From Sordariomycetes sp. S80-01Y (taxonomy: Eukaryota > Ascomycota > Sordariomycetes): a stretch of DNA of 64,000 bases. The stretch is taken from the NCBI GenBank assembly GCA_037042185.1, contig JAXQJY010000033.1:2170001-2234000 (forward strand), written 5' to 3'. A model generated the notes under the pieces. It did not search any database. It had not been told where the DNA came from and worked only from the letters and a program-made list of their open reading frames with translations. Of the stretch, positions 44,295-55,282 are shown piece by piece. The translations under genes and the position numbers were made by a program. Position 1 is the first letter of the stretch; the number at the start of each line of letters is the position of its first letter.

Positions 44295-45297
44295 CTAAAG
44301 GTCCTTCATGACCTCCTCCACGGCCCTGGCCGCCATCCTCTTGCGCTGCTCCTCACTCATGCCCTCGCCCGCCTCCCTCACAGCCTGCAGCTTCATCATC
44401 ATGCTCTCGACCTTGGCAACGTCGTCGTCGTTGATGGCACCCTCCGACTCTGGAACTTCTTCGCCAGCGTCCCAGATCGCCTTCCTAAGCCCCTTGAGGT
44501 CCTCCCTCTCGAATCCCATAATCATGTCATCAGGGTCGAACTCCTTGGCGTCGCCGTCGTCGTCTCCGTCTTCGAACTCGCCAAAGTCCGACATGTCGAG
44601 GTCTTCGGCCTGGGCCCAGTCATTGGCCTCCAGGGCCTCCCGAGCCCGAGCGACGCCCATCTTCTCTGTTGCCCCCGCTGTCAGTGGTCTTCCACCACCG
44701 AAGATTGGCGGCGCTTACCTCCGAACTCATTCTTACCGTCGTCCTTGCCTGTGACCTGCACAAACTCCAGTCCGCCCTCGGCGCAGACGTCCTCCCATTC
44801 CTCCGTCACACCTTCGCCGACGCCGATGGCTAGACCGACGCCGTCCCATTCCCAGCCTCCCAGTCCTTCCTTGACGACCTTGCTTACCTCCTTCACCAGC
44901 TCCTTGTCGTCCTGTAGTGAGAAGACCACAACCAGCCCTCCAAGGACCGAGAGAACCTCCTTAGCCTCGTCGGTGAGGAACGACGAGGACCACAGCTCGG
45001 GCGAATCCGGTGTGTCGAGCCAGATCGGCACCTCGGCCGAGTAATACGGCGTCGTGAGATTCAGCGAATGTGTGATTCCGGCCAACGTGTCATTTTCTGG
45101 CTGGGGCGATGAGCCGGAGAGGTCTGATGGTGTCAGCTCAAGTGGCCGATATTTTTTTCCCTCCTGATGATCCCCCTCCTTGGGAGTTTGAGTAGCTACT
45201 AGCCTTTGATCACTCGGCTGAGGTGGTGAGACGATGCGTCGAGGCTGACCGCCAGTATCCGCCGTGGATTTGACACTCTTTTTGCTGACTCGGCCAT
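44295..45297 (-). CDS. IRC6: Irc6/AAGAB-type alpha- and gamma-adaptin-binding protein
   Basis: Exons 45297-45204, 45123-44719 and 44665-44295 encode 289 residues. The N-terminus NPRRILAVSLD continues across the first intron into LSRVIKDLSGSSP, then TTPYYSAEVPIWLD and EVLSVLGGLVVVFSL, a Rab-like fold as in p34/AAGAB. The C-terminal half is acidic and ends in a helix (MMMKLQAVREAGEGMSEEQR). Yeast Irc6 and human AAGAB help assemble clathrin adaptor complexes. The first intron has a GC donor (AAAG|GCTAGT); only this choice keeps the frame and the conserved RVIKDL. The exon 2-3 junction rebuilds NEFGEKMGV. The ATG at 45085 is not needed once the upstream exon is used. Confidence 0.87.
45124..45203 (-). 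other. GC-AG intron in IRC6
   Basis: This 80-bp intron starts GCTAGT (minus strand) after exon end AAAG and ends CACCATCAG, with a GAGCTGAC branch site. GT dinucleotides nearby give the wrong phase for the next exon. Confidence 0.72.
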
Positions 45298-45643
45298 TTT
45301 TCCTTTCACGCGCGGGCTGGTCTGTTGTTGGTGTTGATGAAAGGAGTGACCGGAGTGACGTTGGTGGGGACGCACCCGGTTTACTAAGGAGGTCGGTACC
45401 TAGTGTGGGGTTGACGAAATGATTAACAATAACTTAATTCAGGGTCCAGACTAATCGGCCTTGTGACGACATTTAATCTCACGGTTGGCAGGGTCAAACT
45501 ACGTTGATCGATGCAAGCATTGAGAACAGTAAAGCGCTGGGTCATAATAGTGTCGTATACAGGAAACGCAAATGGACAAAAACGCCGCAAAGGAGCGTTG
45601 CCCTCAGCCATACCAAGCTCCCCCTTGTGATACCTCCTCGGGA
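45298..45643. promoter_or_regulatory. IRC6 upstream region
   Basis: About 350 bp between two minus-strand genes. It contains the IRC6 promoter and the 3' end of the upstream membrane-protein gene. Nothing specific was recognised. Confidence 0.4.
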
Positions 45644-46816
45644 TCAACAATCGCCTCCCCAGCCAAATGAACGGTTCACGACCCCCATTGCCTCGACACC
45701 CTGCTGCACAAATCCTGCCAATCCCTCTCTGATGGGCTCGTCCTCCCTCATGAGGTCGCCTTGATCCAAAGTCCCCTGCCGTCTCTCCAGCACCGCCTTG
45801 GAAATGCACCTCGCCCAGGTATTGTACCACCTATCCTCACTCATACTAGCATAGACCTTCCTGCCACCTTCAATTTTACTCATGTGCCAGGTGGCGGTGA
45901 CAACCTCCCACTTCTTGGTGCGGAAGAAGAGGTAAGGCCAGGTGAAGATGAAGAGGAGGGTGAAGTAGAAGAGCATGTAGATCCACTTTGTCAAGCGCCA
46001 GCGGTTCGTGCGTGACTCGTTCCAGATTTCGCAGCGGGCGTTTTGAACGGGAAAGTCGACATTGATTCGGCCACGGTAGTTCGTCCCGCGGATGAGAGAG
46101 GTGATCTTGGTCTGTAGCATGTTGAAGTCGTAGCCCTGAACCTGACGTTCAAAGGAGAAGGTCTTGAGGCCAGCCTTGCTGCTGCAGAAGCGCTGGCACC
46201 ACTCACCCACGTCAGGAACGCCCTCCTCGGCCACACCATTACCTCCGTAGCCCGGAGCGCGGGTGGCGTACACTGTTCCGCGGCGGACCTTTTCGAAGTT
46301 GCCGGCCGTGGTGACCTGCCGAAGGAAGGGCTCGCGGGAGTTGATGTCGGAGTACAGAAGATGCGTCAGCTCCAGTGTGATGGCGAAGTCGCAGACCTCC
46401 TTGGTTTCGGACTTGCCGTCTTTGCCCCTCACGGACTGTTTGTGATGGCCTTGTATCCTGATCAACGGCCGGGGCGGTAGGAGGGCAAGTCGGTCGATGT
46501 GCTCTTTGAGGAAAACGGCATCGGTGTCGAGACGGCGGTCGATGTAGTACTCTGTATCTGCGCAGCCGCCCGTTTCGTGGAGGAAGTACGGGACCTGGAG
46601 AGGGGTGGCGCCATCGGGGAGCAGAGGGTTGATGGGCTGGTCGCTTTCGTGGTCCGTGTACAACGGTGGGAGGTCCTCGTTCGATGGGGAGGGAGGCTCA
46701 TCGTCGAAGTAGCGTGTCGGAGGAGAGCCTTGGGTGTGGAGGGAGATGGCGGACGAGGACTCGTCTCGGGGGGGTGGTTGAGCTGCGAGAGCCGCGACAT
46801 CATCTGGTTTGCCCAT
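45644..46816 (-). CDS. Conserved-type membrane protein of unknown function, 390 aa
   Basis: Single exon. The frame opens at 46849, but the ATG at 46816 (protein starting MGKPDDVAAL) has an ACAATGG context and is the likelier start. Residues 1-70 are Pro/Ser-rich and disordered. A folded central part follows (YYIDRRLDTDAVFLKEHIDR, ITLELTHLLYSDI). One hydrophobic stretch near residues 280-305 (WIYMLFYFTLLFIFTWPYLF) forms one or two membrane spans, and a cytosolic-looking tail follows (KWEVVTATWHMSK). The protein looks well structured and is probably conserved in filamentous fungi, but I do not know its role. It is divergent from the ADP-ribosylglycohydrolase gene. Confidence 0.75.
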   Translation of the reverse strand: MGKPDDVAALAAQPPPRDESSSAISLHTQGSPPTRYFDDEPPSPSNEDLPPLYTDHESDQPINPLLPDGATPLQVPYFLHETGGCADTEYYIDRRLDTDAVFLKEHIDRLALLPPRPLIRIQGHHKQSVRGKDGKSETKEVCDFAITLELTHLLYSDINSREPFLRQVTTAGNFEKVRRGTVYATRAPGYGGNGVAEEGVPDVGEWCQRFCSSKAGLKTFSFERQVQGYDFNMLQTKITSLIRGTNYRGRINVDFPVQNARCEIWNESRTNRWRLTKWIYMLFYFTLLFIFTWPYLFFRTKKWEVVTATWHMSKIEGGRKVYASMSEDRWYNTWARCISKAVLERRQGTLDQGDLMREDEPIREGLAGFVQQGVEAMGVVNRSFGWGGDC

Positions 46817-47452
46817 TGTTGCGGAAGGAGGACGGGTACGTGGTCTCACGGGCGCAGATGATGAAATAGATGAAGTTGATGAGTATCAGCAGCGAGGAGC
46901 AGGAGAAGAGACGGACGGGAGGCCATGTTGGCTGGAGGCGAGTATAAGGCAGGCCGCCGCCCAGATTCACGGCTCACGGTTCGCCTTCAGGTGGAGGCTT
47001 GGCGGCCTTCAGCCCGGGGACCGTTAACCCCACTTCCCACGTCGCGGTGCCCCATTTTTCCGTCAGACTGAGCTGCGGCGGACCCGACTCGGATACGACC
47101 TACTTGTAGGCTGTTCTGGGCCAACCATCCTCTGGCGCTACCCTGTAGACGCATCTCAGTTATGGCCGTCTGCTTTTCAACATTCTACTCCGTAGATGAC
47201 TCACTTAAATGATATGACACCATGGAGACTAGATATTCATTATGGGAAACCAAGGACGAAATGCAGTCATCTTCAACTTGCAGGAGTAGCTGCTAGGCTG
47301 AACACTAGGCAACACAGCTGCGCCTCCCACACAAAAGCTCCGCACTCCTGTCGTGCAAAGTATGGATGGATCTTTGGGAAACCTTTTAAATTGTTCTTAT
47401 TCCTAGCAGCATCTCTCTTCCGGTAACTATCTCTCTCAACACACCTCAAAGC
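46817..47452. promoter_or_regulatory. Divergent promoter region
   Basis: 636 bp between the starts of the membrane-protein gene (minus) and the ADP-ribosylglycohydrolase gene (plus). It probably contains both promoters. The ~40 bp before the plus-strand ATG are CT-rich (ATCTCTCTCAACACACC). Confidence 0.45.
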
Positions 47453-48493
47453 ATGGCAGACTCCTTCGAACTGCCTCCGAGTCGTCGCTCCCGCACCCTA
47501 GGTGCCCTCCTAGCGCTCCACTCTGGCGACTCTCTCGGCAGCACCCATGAGTTCCAATCTCACTGGAAGATCTCCAAGGCCTATCCCAAGGGCATCCCCC
47601 GTGCCCTCGTAGGCGGCGGCGTCTTCGAATGGGCCCCCGGCGCGGCGACCGACGACACGGACATGACCCGCGCCGTGCTCGTGGCCTACCACGACGTCTT
47701 CGTGAAGCGCCCCCACATCAAGAACGGCCACGGCGACGTCGTGCTGCGGAGCGCCGAGAGGTTCGTGGACTGGTACACGGGCAACTGGCCGGGGAGGAAG
47801 AAGGGCAGGAAACCTGTCGACGTGGGCGGTGCTACCGAGGAGGGCATTACCAAGTTCATCGAGTCCGGAGACTACAAGAAGTCGGGCGCCGGCACCGGCC
47901 AGGCGGGCAACGGGAGCCTGATGCGATGTCTACCCACCGGTCTCTTCCAGATCCACCCCCAGAAAATCATCGATGAGAGTATAGCCATCAGCTCCATCAC
48001 CCACGACGACAGACGCTGCACGGTGTCCTGTGCAGCCTACAATGTCATGGCGAGTGGTCTGATCCAGGGCTTCTCGGCCGACGAGTGCGTGAGGAGGGGT
48101 GAGGAGGCTGCCTTGAGGCTCGAAGCCGGGACGAAGGAGCCCGCAGTATACGGAGCCATCCGCCAGGGCCGACGGACAAAGCTGTACGAGATGGCCAAGA
48201 CCGGGCCTAAGCAAAGCGAGTTCAAGGGGGAGTGCAGTGGCTATGTGCTCGAGACGCTGACCTTGGCGGTCGCCGCCGTCTTGGACAAGAGGAAGTTGGA
48301 GGACATCCTGGTTGACGTTGTAATGGTTGGGAACGATACCGACACCAACACCGCAGTAGCAGGAGGCTTGCTGGGTGCAAGAGACGGAATGGAAGGGTTG
48401 CCTCAAGAGTGGAAGAGGACCATCCAGTTTGGCGACGAGTTCAGACAGCTCGGTAACGAAATACTACAGGCGCAAGGGCTGTTTGACTTGTAG
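47453..48493 (+). CDS. ADP-ribosylglycohydrolase (DraG/ARH family)
   Basis: Intronless frame of 346 residues, typical length for the family. The fold's metal and substrate motifs are present: GALLALHSGDSLGSTHEF at the N-terminus, TDDTD at residues 66-70, GNGSLMR at 152-158, and GNDTDTNTAVAGGLLGA at 293-309. The Asp residues in the first and last motifs bind the two Mg2+ (or Mn2+) ions in characterised members. Enzymes of this family remove ADP-ribose from proteins or other molecules; substrate choice cannot be read from sequence. The lack of introns and the bacterial-like motif set would fit old acquisition from bacteria, but many fungi carry such genes. It converges on the ABC transporter gene, with 103 bp between stops. 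Confidence 0.9.
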   Translation: MADSFELPPSRRSRTLGALLALHSGDSLGSTHEFQSHWKISKAYPKGIPRALVGGGVFEWAPGAATDDTDMTRAVLVAYHDVFVKRPHIKNGHGDVVLRSAERFVDWYTGNWPGRKKGRKPVDVGGATEEGITKFIESGDYKKSGAGTGQAGNGSLMRCLPTGLFQIHPQKIIDESIAISSITHDDRRCTVSCAAYNVMASGLIQGFSADECVRRGEEAALRLEAGTKEPAVYGAIRQGRRTKLYEMAKTGPKQSEFKGECSGYVLETLTLAVAAVLDKRKLEDILVDVVMVGNDTDTNTAVAGGLLGARDGMEGLPQEWKRTIQFGDEFRQLGNEILQAQGLFDL

Positions 48494-48596
48494 ATATAAT
48501 TTCAATACATGCTATGGACAATGTAATCCAAGACTTTGCCCGGTCTATACTAAATAAGAGCGCGCTGTCGCGCTGATTGGAGACAAGCCTCCTTCG

Positions 48597-51500
48597 CTAT
48601 GAGTCGTCCACAAGACGACCATCATCCCACTTCTTCTTAGCCGCCATGATCAGGACATCCAGATCACCGCTCATCTCACACATGCTATAGAACATGCTCT
48701 GCTCGTTGCTCAGAAGCTCCCACGGGTGGGCATACTCTATGACCTCACCCTTGTCCAGGACGAGGACCTTGTCGTAGTCGACAATTGTTTGGAGACGATG
48801 AGCGATGGTGATGACAGTGCCCTTCAGCTCGCGGATGGTTTCTTGAATCTTGGAGTCCGTCACGTAGTCGATGCTGGCTGTGGCTTCGTCCATGACCAAA
48901 ACGGATGGGTTCTTTAACATGGCGCGGGCAAGGCAGAGGAGTTGGCGCTGGCCCTGCGAGAGGTTGGAGCCGCTCTCGCTGACTGTTGAAGAGAGGTCGA
49001 GGAAGACATTCTTGTTGACAGCCAAGGAGGGTGTCGCAGAGTTGACAGAGCCAGGGATCCTCGGGGTAGGGGGGACTGTGGAGGGCTCATCAGGTCCGAT
49101 GAGCTGCACACGTCTCAAAGATGCGAAGACCTCCTCGTCTGTGTACTGCTCGAAGGGATCAAGATTTGTGCGGATAGTGCCCTGGAACAGTGTTGGGTCC
49201 TGAGGAACGATGGTGACGTTCTCTCGGAGATCCTTGAGCCCAATCTTGCTGATGTCCACCCCGTCGATCACGATCTTGCCGGCGTCGGCCTCAAGAGCGC
49301 GGAAGATGGCGAGAGTCAACGAGCTCTTGCCAGCACCAGTGCGGCCAACAATACCAACCTTCTCAGTAGGGTTAATGGTCAGAGAGATGTTCTTCAAGAC
49401 GGGAGCGAGGTCAGAGCGGTATCGTGTAGAGTATTCGATGAATTCGACGGCACCCTTAGCGGGCCAGTTTGCGTCGGGCCGGCTGTGCTCGATGATCTCG
49501 GCTGCCTCTTGCTCGACCTCGAGGTATTCCTTGATACGCTCCATCGAGTTCATGTTCTGCTCGTTGTCGGCGTAGTTTCGGACAAGCCAAAGCAAGTTTT
49601 CGGTGAAGTTCATCGCATACGTAAGCGACATACCGGCCGCACCTGCATCGACCTGACCCAAACTGAGAATGATGAAGACTCCAGCAAAGAAGGCGACCAT
49701 GTCACCCAACAAATCGGCACGGATCGCGAGCCATCTATTACAGCCCCAGAGGAAGATGAAAGGTCGGCTCTGGGTGTTGATCTTCTGCAAATTGTCGCGA
49801 ATGAAGCGTCGCTCTTCACCGTAGGCTCGAATTGTGGTCATGCCAGACAATGTCTCGCCAAACTGTTGGAACAGTGGGCTGCGGTTGACAGACTCCAGAC
49901 GCTTCAGATCACGGGAGGCGCGGAGGTAAAACACAAAGACGGCGTAAAACAGGACGCCGATAAATACGGCCGCGATCAGGAAGCCAGGTGTGATGATGGT
50001 GATGAGAACGACTGTGACGACCAGCGACAAGCCGCATGACATGACGCTAATTGCTGTAGGAGCAATGTCCTGGTCGACAGCTTCGAGATCCTTGCTGAAG
50101 CGGTTCATGAGTTGCCCCAAGGGTGTCACATCGAAGAACTTGAACTTGGCGCGGAAGACAGAGCGGACCAAGCGGCTGTGAATGCGGCGCGATGCAGTCA
50201 GAGAACCGAAAAACAGCCAGAGGTCGCGAGCAAGGGCTGTGCCAGCGCTGATGACCCCAATGATGGCGAGGATAGAGAGGTAGTAGACAATGTTGACGGT
50301 CGACATGGTGGCGTTGAAGCTGTTTTGGTCTGTGGCAGTGAAGCTGCTCTGCTCAACAGGGGCAGCAGTTTGGGTAAAGTCGACGTTGGAAAACTTGGAA
50401 AGCGGAGTACGCAACGCATGCAAAGCAGAGCTGTGGATGGACTTTTCGTGCACGTACTGGTTCGCCCAGTGCCTCACCCAAGCTTGAATGGCGACAGTAG
50501 ACAGCTGTTGAGAGTTGAAGACGATTAGAGCCACGACCCAGAACCACCAAGGCCCCATAGACGTGAGGTAGAGCTTCATCACGGACCATTTGACTCTCCC
50601 GGTGACCTTGCCCTCGTCCATTGCACTCGGAGGCGGCGGCTTCTTGTCCTTCTTGTCGGGGTTGCCATTTGCACCATTGACAGCATTGATCTCGCAATTA
50701 AACTCATCTTCGCCTACACTTGAGGGTACTCGAGAAGGAACCCGAGAAGGGGCGCTGGAGATAGGCTTCGATTTCTGAATCTCCTCGCCGAGCTTGCCGG
50801 ACTTGATGACATCCGAAGAGTTGCCCTGGACGACAACACGGCCGTTGTCCAAGACGACTACGTAGTCTGAAGACGGGACACATAGTTGAAGGTTATGCGT
50901 GACTAGGATGCAGGTACGCCCAGCCATGAGGGGACCCCTGATGCAGTTGCTGAAAATCCATTTGGCCGTGTGCGAGTCGACGGCACTGAGACAGTCGTCC
51001 AGAAGAAGGTGGGCAGAGTTGGAGTAAAGAGCTCGCGCGAGAGAGATACGCTGCTTCTGACCACCAGAGAGTGTGATGCCCTTCTCGCCAACCAGTGTTT
51101 CGTCACCGTGGTCGAGTATTTCAAGGTCCCGCTCGAGAGCACAAGCGATGATCACATCCTTGTATCGCGCTTCGTCGTAAGACGCAGCAAAGAGAATGTT
51201 GTCTCTGATGTTGGCGTTTACCAACCAGGCACTCTGAGCGACGTATGCAATAGTGTTGCTGAGGCCAGTCTCAGGATCAGGGCGAACTTCTTCGCGGCTT
51301 TGCCCACCTGGACAGAAGACTCGGCCCTCAACATTCGTCATCTCGCCGAGGAGGCCCATTAACATGGAGGTCTTTCCAGAACCCGTCGGTCCAGCAACAA
51401 TGTTCAGCTTGCCAATGTGGAAATCGACATTCATCTCAAGCAGGCGGAAAGCGCGCGATCCATCGTCAGCAATAGTGTCTCGGCCACCCCAGATGAGGGT

Positions 51501-53703
51501 TGCATCCCGGAAGCCGATACGCCTGACACCGTTTTCGTCGACATTGTCCACACCCAGTTGCTCGTATTTCTCAGTCTCCTCTTCAACCAGGAACTCCTCG
51601 ACGCGATCGATGGAGACCTTGGCTTCCTGTACGTGGGCAAACATATCGCCGAACTGGTCGAGAGGAATGCGCAGGAGCATGAACAGCGAGATCGCAGTGA
51701 AAGCAACAGAAGGGTACAGCGGCTTCTTCTCGATGACGGTGTACACCAAAAAGGAGAAGAAAGTGATGAGCACCGGGACGAAGTTCCAAATAGCAACCGC
51801 CGTGGCCCACACCATGAATCGTGAGCGAATCGCCCTCAGCTCTGCGTGACGTTTCTCGTCGATGATCATACCGAATCTCTTCTCCCAAGCAAAGTATTTG
51901 ATGATACGGATGTTGTTCAAGACCTCGTTGGTCACACTAATACGCTTGTCTGTGCATGCTAGGATGTTCTTCGAGGTCACACTAAACCCCTTTCCAATGG
52001 CGTAGTTGACCGGGAGCAGGAAGACCATCACGACGACACCTGGGATAGCGCTATACCCCATGACGTTCCACAGCAAGACGATGGAAATGATCAACATCGT
52101 TGGAGCTGACGCGCAGAGGAAGTGCAGATAAGCCGTGATTTCTGCGATCTTGAAGCTGTCGACAGACATCAAGTTGATGATAGTGCCGAGATTGGCTTGT
52201 TCGTCCTCGCCACCAATGGCAGGCTCCTTGAAACTCTCGTTTGCAGACTCCGTGTCAGAGGATGGCTTTCCTTCCTTCTTTTTCAAGCCCAAGGCGCGCT
52301 TCAATTTGCTACCAGCACCCTCCTTGACATCCTCGCCGTCGGTAGTTGGGGGCTTGCTGCTGGCGGCGTTGGCAAGGAGAACCTTTTCCTTGCCCGAAGC
52401 AGCTTTGCGACGCAGGGCCTTGGCATAGATCTCGCCAACAATGATAGCACGGACGCGGATGCAAATCTTGCGCCCAATCCAAAGTGCCATTGCATCGCCG
52501 CCTGAACGTATCATGTCAACGACGGGAAGCCCAATGACATACAGCCAAAGGACATTGACGGGCGCAACCTCAGGTTGCTCAATGTATTGCAGGATTGCCT
52601 GGAGCAGGAGGGTTGGCAAGAAAGTAAAAATACCAGCAAGAACAGCCAATCCACATTGAATCAAGAGGCTTTTCTTGAAATACTTCAGGAGATGAAGAGC
52701 CAACGAAGTGGTCCTCTTCAGCTGACGATAATCTGCCAGAACTGCAGCAGCCTTATCCTTAGGCATCAGGTTCCAAACGTGCTGCATCTCCATAGGTTCC
52801 TTCCAGCCCTTCCATAGGATGGCGTCGACCCAGCTAAAAGTAGCCAGAGAGAAGAGACTCGCCAAAGGCTCCCGCGACGGCTCGATGCCATCCTCCCACT
52901 CGAGCGCCACGGTCTTGTTTCCCTTTCGAGTCGAGACAGCAATGCCGAAGAGGATCGTTGTAAGGGCGAATTCGACGATTATCAAAATTTGTGTCATCTG
53001 CGAAGTCGGATGAACAAGGACAGATCGGAAGACAAAGAGTACGAAGAGCCAGTTGAAGCCATATATCGTTGCGGTGTGGTTCCAGAGGTGCGGAATGCGC
53101 CACTTGGAGCTTCCAAGGGCAATTCGAAGACTCGTCAGGATAAGAGCATAAGTCCAGGTAACAAGACCCGCAATGGCGGCGACGTAGCCATGATAAGAAA
53201 CGTAGGCATCGGAAACCATCGCAACTACGTTGATAGCGACAAGGCCGACTAAGGAGATCTCCTCGGCGACCTGGGAGATGTGCTGCCCTCGAGGCGTGTC
53301 GGCTTGTACGATGGAACCCTTGGTGGTGGTCCGGGCGAGTGAGAGTCGACCGCCATTGATTTCGAGGGCCTCCTCTTCCTCTACTTCAGCTTCCTCGTCT
53401 GGCGGAAGGCCTGTGTGATCGTGCGTAACATGCTCGTCGGTTTCTAATTGAGTGTAAGACTGGGCCTTGCGGTTCTGGTAGGCTGCTAGAGCATTTCGCC
53501 ATGTGATGTGGGCAAGCGACAGAGCGACGACGATGAGAGGCAGAAGAACCTTGAGGAAACTACAACCTGTTAGGAATATAGACTCATTGAAGGGCACGGG
53601 AAGCCTACTCTTGCTGGAAACAGAGTGTGAAGTCGTCGATCCGCCATATCGGCCAGGAACACTGCGCAAAGCCGCCCATATTGGGATGGATGGACTCTGC
53701 CAT
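48597..53703 (-). CDS. ABCC (MRP-type) ABC transporter, 1685 aa
   Basis: Exons 53703-53609 and 53559-48597 join over a 49-bp intron (GTAGGC...TTGTAG), restoring the N-terminus MAESIHPNMGGFAQCSWPIW and then TLCFQQDFLKV. The layout is TMD0-TMD1-NBD1-TMD2-NBD2. NBD1 has GPTGSGKT near residue 754 and LSGGQKQRIS near 862, with LLLDDCLSAVD, the degenerate ATPase site usual in ABCC proteins. NBD2 has GRTGAGKSS near 1436, LSQGQRQ near 1563 and an intact VLVMDEATAS. This is the Ycf1/Bpt1/Ybt1-Vmr1 group of vacuolar or plasma-membrane exporters of conjugates, bile acids or toxins; I lean to the Ybt1/Vmr1-like side. An open frame continues upstream to 54257 but in a different frame from exon 1, so it is not the protein start. 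Confidence 0.92.
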
Positions 53704-55282
53704 GACGCCTTATAGCTCCACCGTTGAATCCACTTTGTCCTTGGGACACGCACTCTCCCCAAGGGAGCGGTTCGATTAGGCGTGTCGTCGTAGGCGTCGA
53801 GATGCGTGGCGAGCAGCGAGGGTGAAGGTCGCGAGTGCAAATTCGAAGCTGGCTCGGGATCTATGATGATGGCGTCGGAGCGCCGGTAAATCGGCGAGGC
53901 GTGTGGAGGGGCACCGTTGTCGGGTGGGAAATTTGGAGAGAAAAGTCCAATGGAAAGAGAAGAAGGCTGCAGATCTCCAGACGACCGTTTCTGTGCAACC
54001 GCGACCCCAAGAAATCCTCCGATAAAAGACTGTAACGGCTGGGAAGAACCGGAAATTGAGGGTGAGAGATATTGACGCGAGGAAAAAAAGATAAACGGGA
54101 CGCGATAGAAGACATGCCAGTGTCGGTCTTCGCTTCCCGTCGTCAAGGAAAACCAGTGGCACTCAGGCTTAGGCTGGCACCGGGGTGGAGGTCCCAAGAG
54201 TCGCGGTGGGGAAGCTCCAGAGGTTCCAGAGGGCAGGCGCGAGGTACGGGTCCGCAATGGAATGTCAGAATGTCCAGCAGGTGCCCCGGAACGTCTCCAC
54301 CTGCTCCTGCACTATCAATGCTCCTGCGTCCGCCCTTTAGTCACGAATCAGCTAAACTCTCGGTGATGACGATGACGATGTTTCCCGCTGCAAATGCTGT
54401 CTTGCAAACAATCTGGAGCTCCCAGTCCGCCGCAAGCTGCTAGCGTTTTAGTAACTCGGGCGCAGCTTTGCACGCTTGTCGCAACCCTACATCGATGCAC
54501 GGCGACGACAGCCGACGGCACCTGCAGGCCTGACCGGACGTTGAGTCCGCAGCCGAGCGGTCTCAGTTCCCTCGATGGATGTCTCGATGTCTCTCCACGG
54601 CATATTGGCTCTATCTGTCCTGACACCAATCTTCATTCCCCAGGACGCGTCCGATCACCGACGATATCTGAGTCCGCTGGTAATACCACGAGGGCTGTAA
54701 CAGGACGCGAACAAGGTCCTCCTGCGCCCTTGGTGTCGAGTCCGCCCTCTTTGATGGTGTCGTCCCTGACCGTTGACTCACACGCCGTTCCTACCAAATC
54801 GACCCCTCGACTCACAGGCACATGCACGGCCGACGGGGATGCTGGCCCTGCAGCTCCGCCTTACAACAGATACGGAGTGCATACGAAAGCATTTCAATTA
54901 CATTTTTGGGGATAGCAGTGCCCCGCGCGCCCGCAACGATCTGTCCTTGCCGTCACCCCTCGCTTGACATCAACAAGCATTGCGAAAGAGTGCGTTTCCA
55001 TCGCATTCGAGATTCAACGATACATAATAACTTTTCTACACGATGACTCCCTCCCAGCTAGAGCTCACTCACTAGCAGCGCTTCAACCGTTTCTGATGTC
55101 GTGCCAGTGTCCTGTGTCCACCCCAACGACGCCGAAGACAAGAATATCAAAGTCTTAAGCCAGTGCGTGTTCCCTCATCGCTAGATATGTAGAGTTTTCG
55201 TGATATTATGACATCTCCACTTCCTTCTGTTGCTACACGCAGCCAAATCCTGCTGCTAGTATGAGGGTCGTACTTGGGGATC
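53704..55282. promoter_or_regulatory. ABC transporter upstream region
   Basis: About 1.6 kb between the ABC transporter start and the SEC61 stop, both on the minus strand. It holds the transporter promoter. A TGACTCA motif, the Gcn4/CPC-1 or AP-1 type site, lies at 54774-54780, about 1.07 kb upstream of the ATG; its function is not shown. No gene was recognised. Confidence 0.4.

Noticed and set aside
44229-45044. 271-codon plus-strand frame
   Set aside because: Antisense of IRC6, crossing its exons and introns; repetitive Ser/Pro/Thr composition.
53560-54257. Open frame continuing upstream of the ABC transporter, giving a 1886-codon frame
   Set aside because: The upstream part reads through exon 1 in a different frame and through the intron. 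Splicing 53609 to 53559 gives a family-like N-terminus, so the extension is chance.
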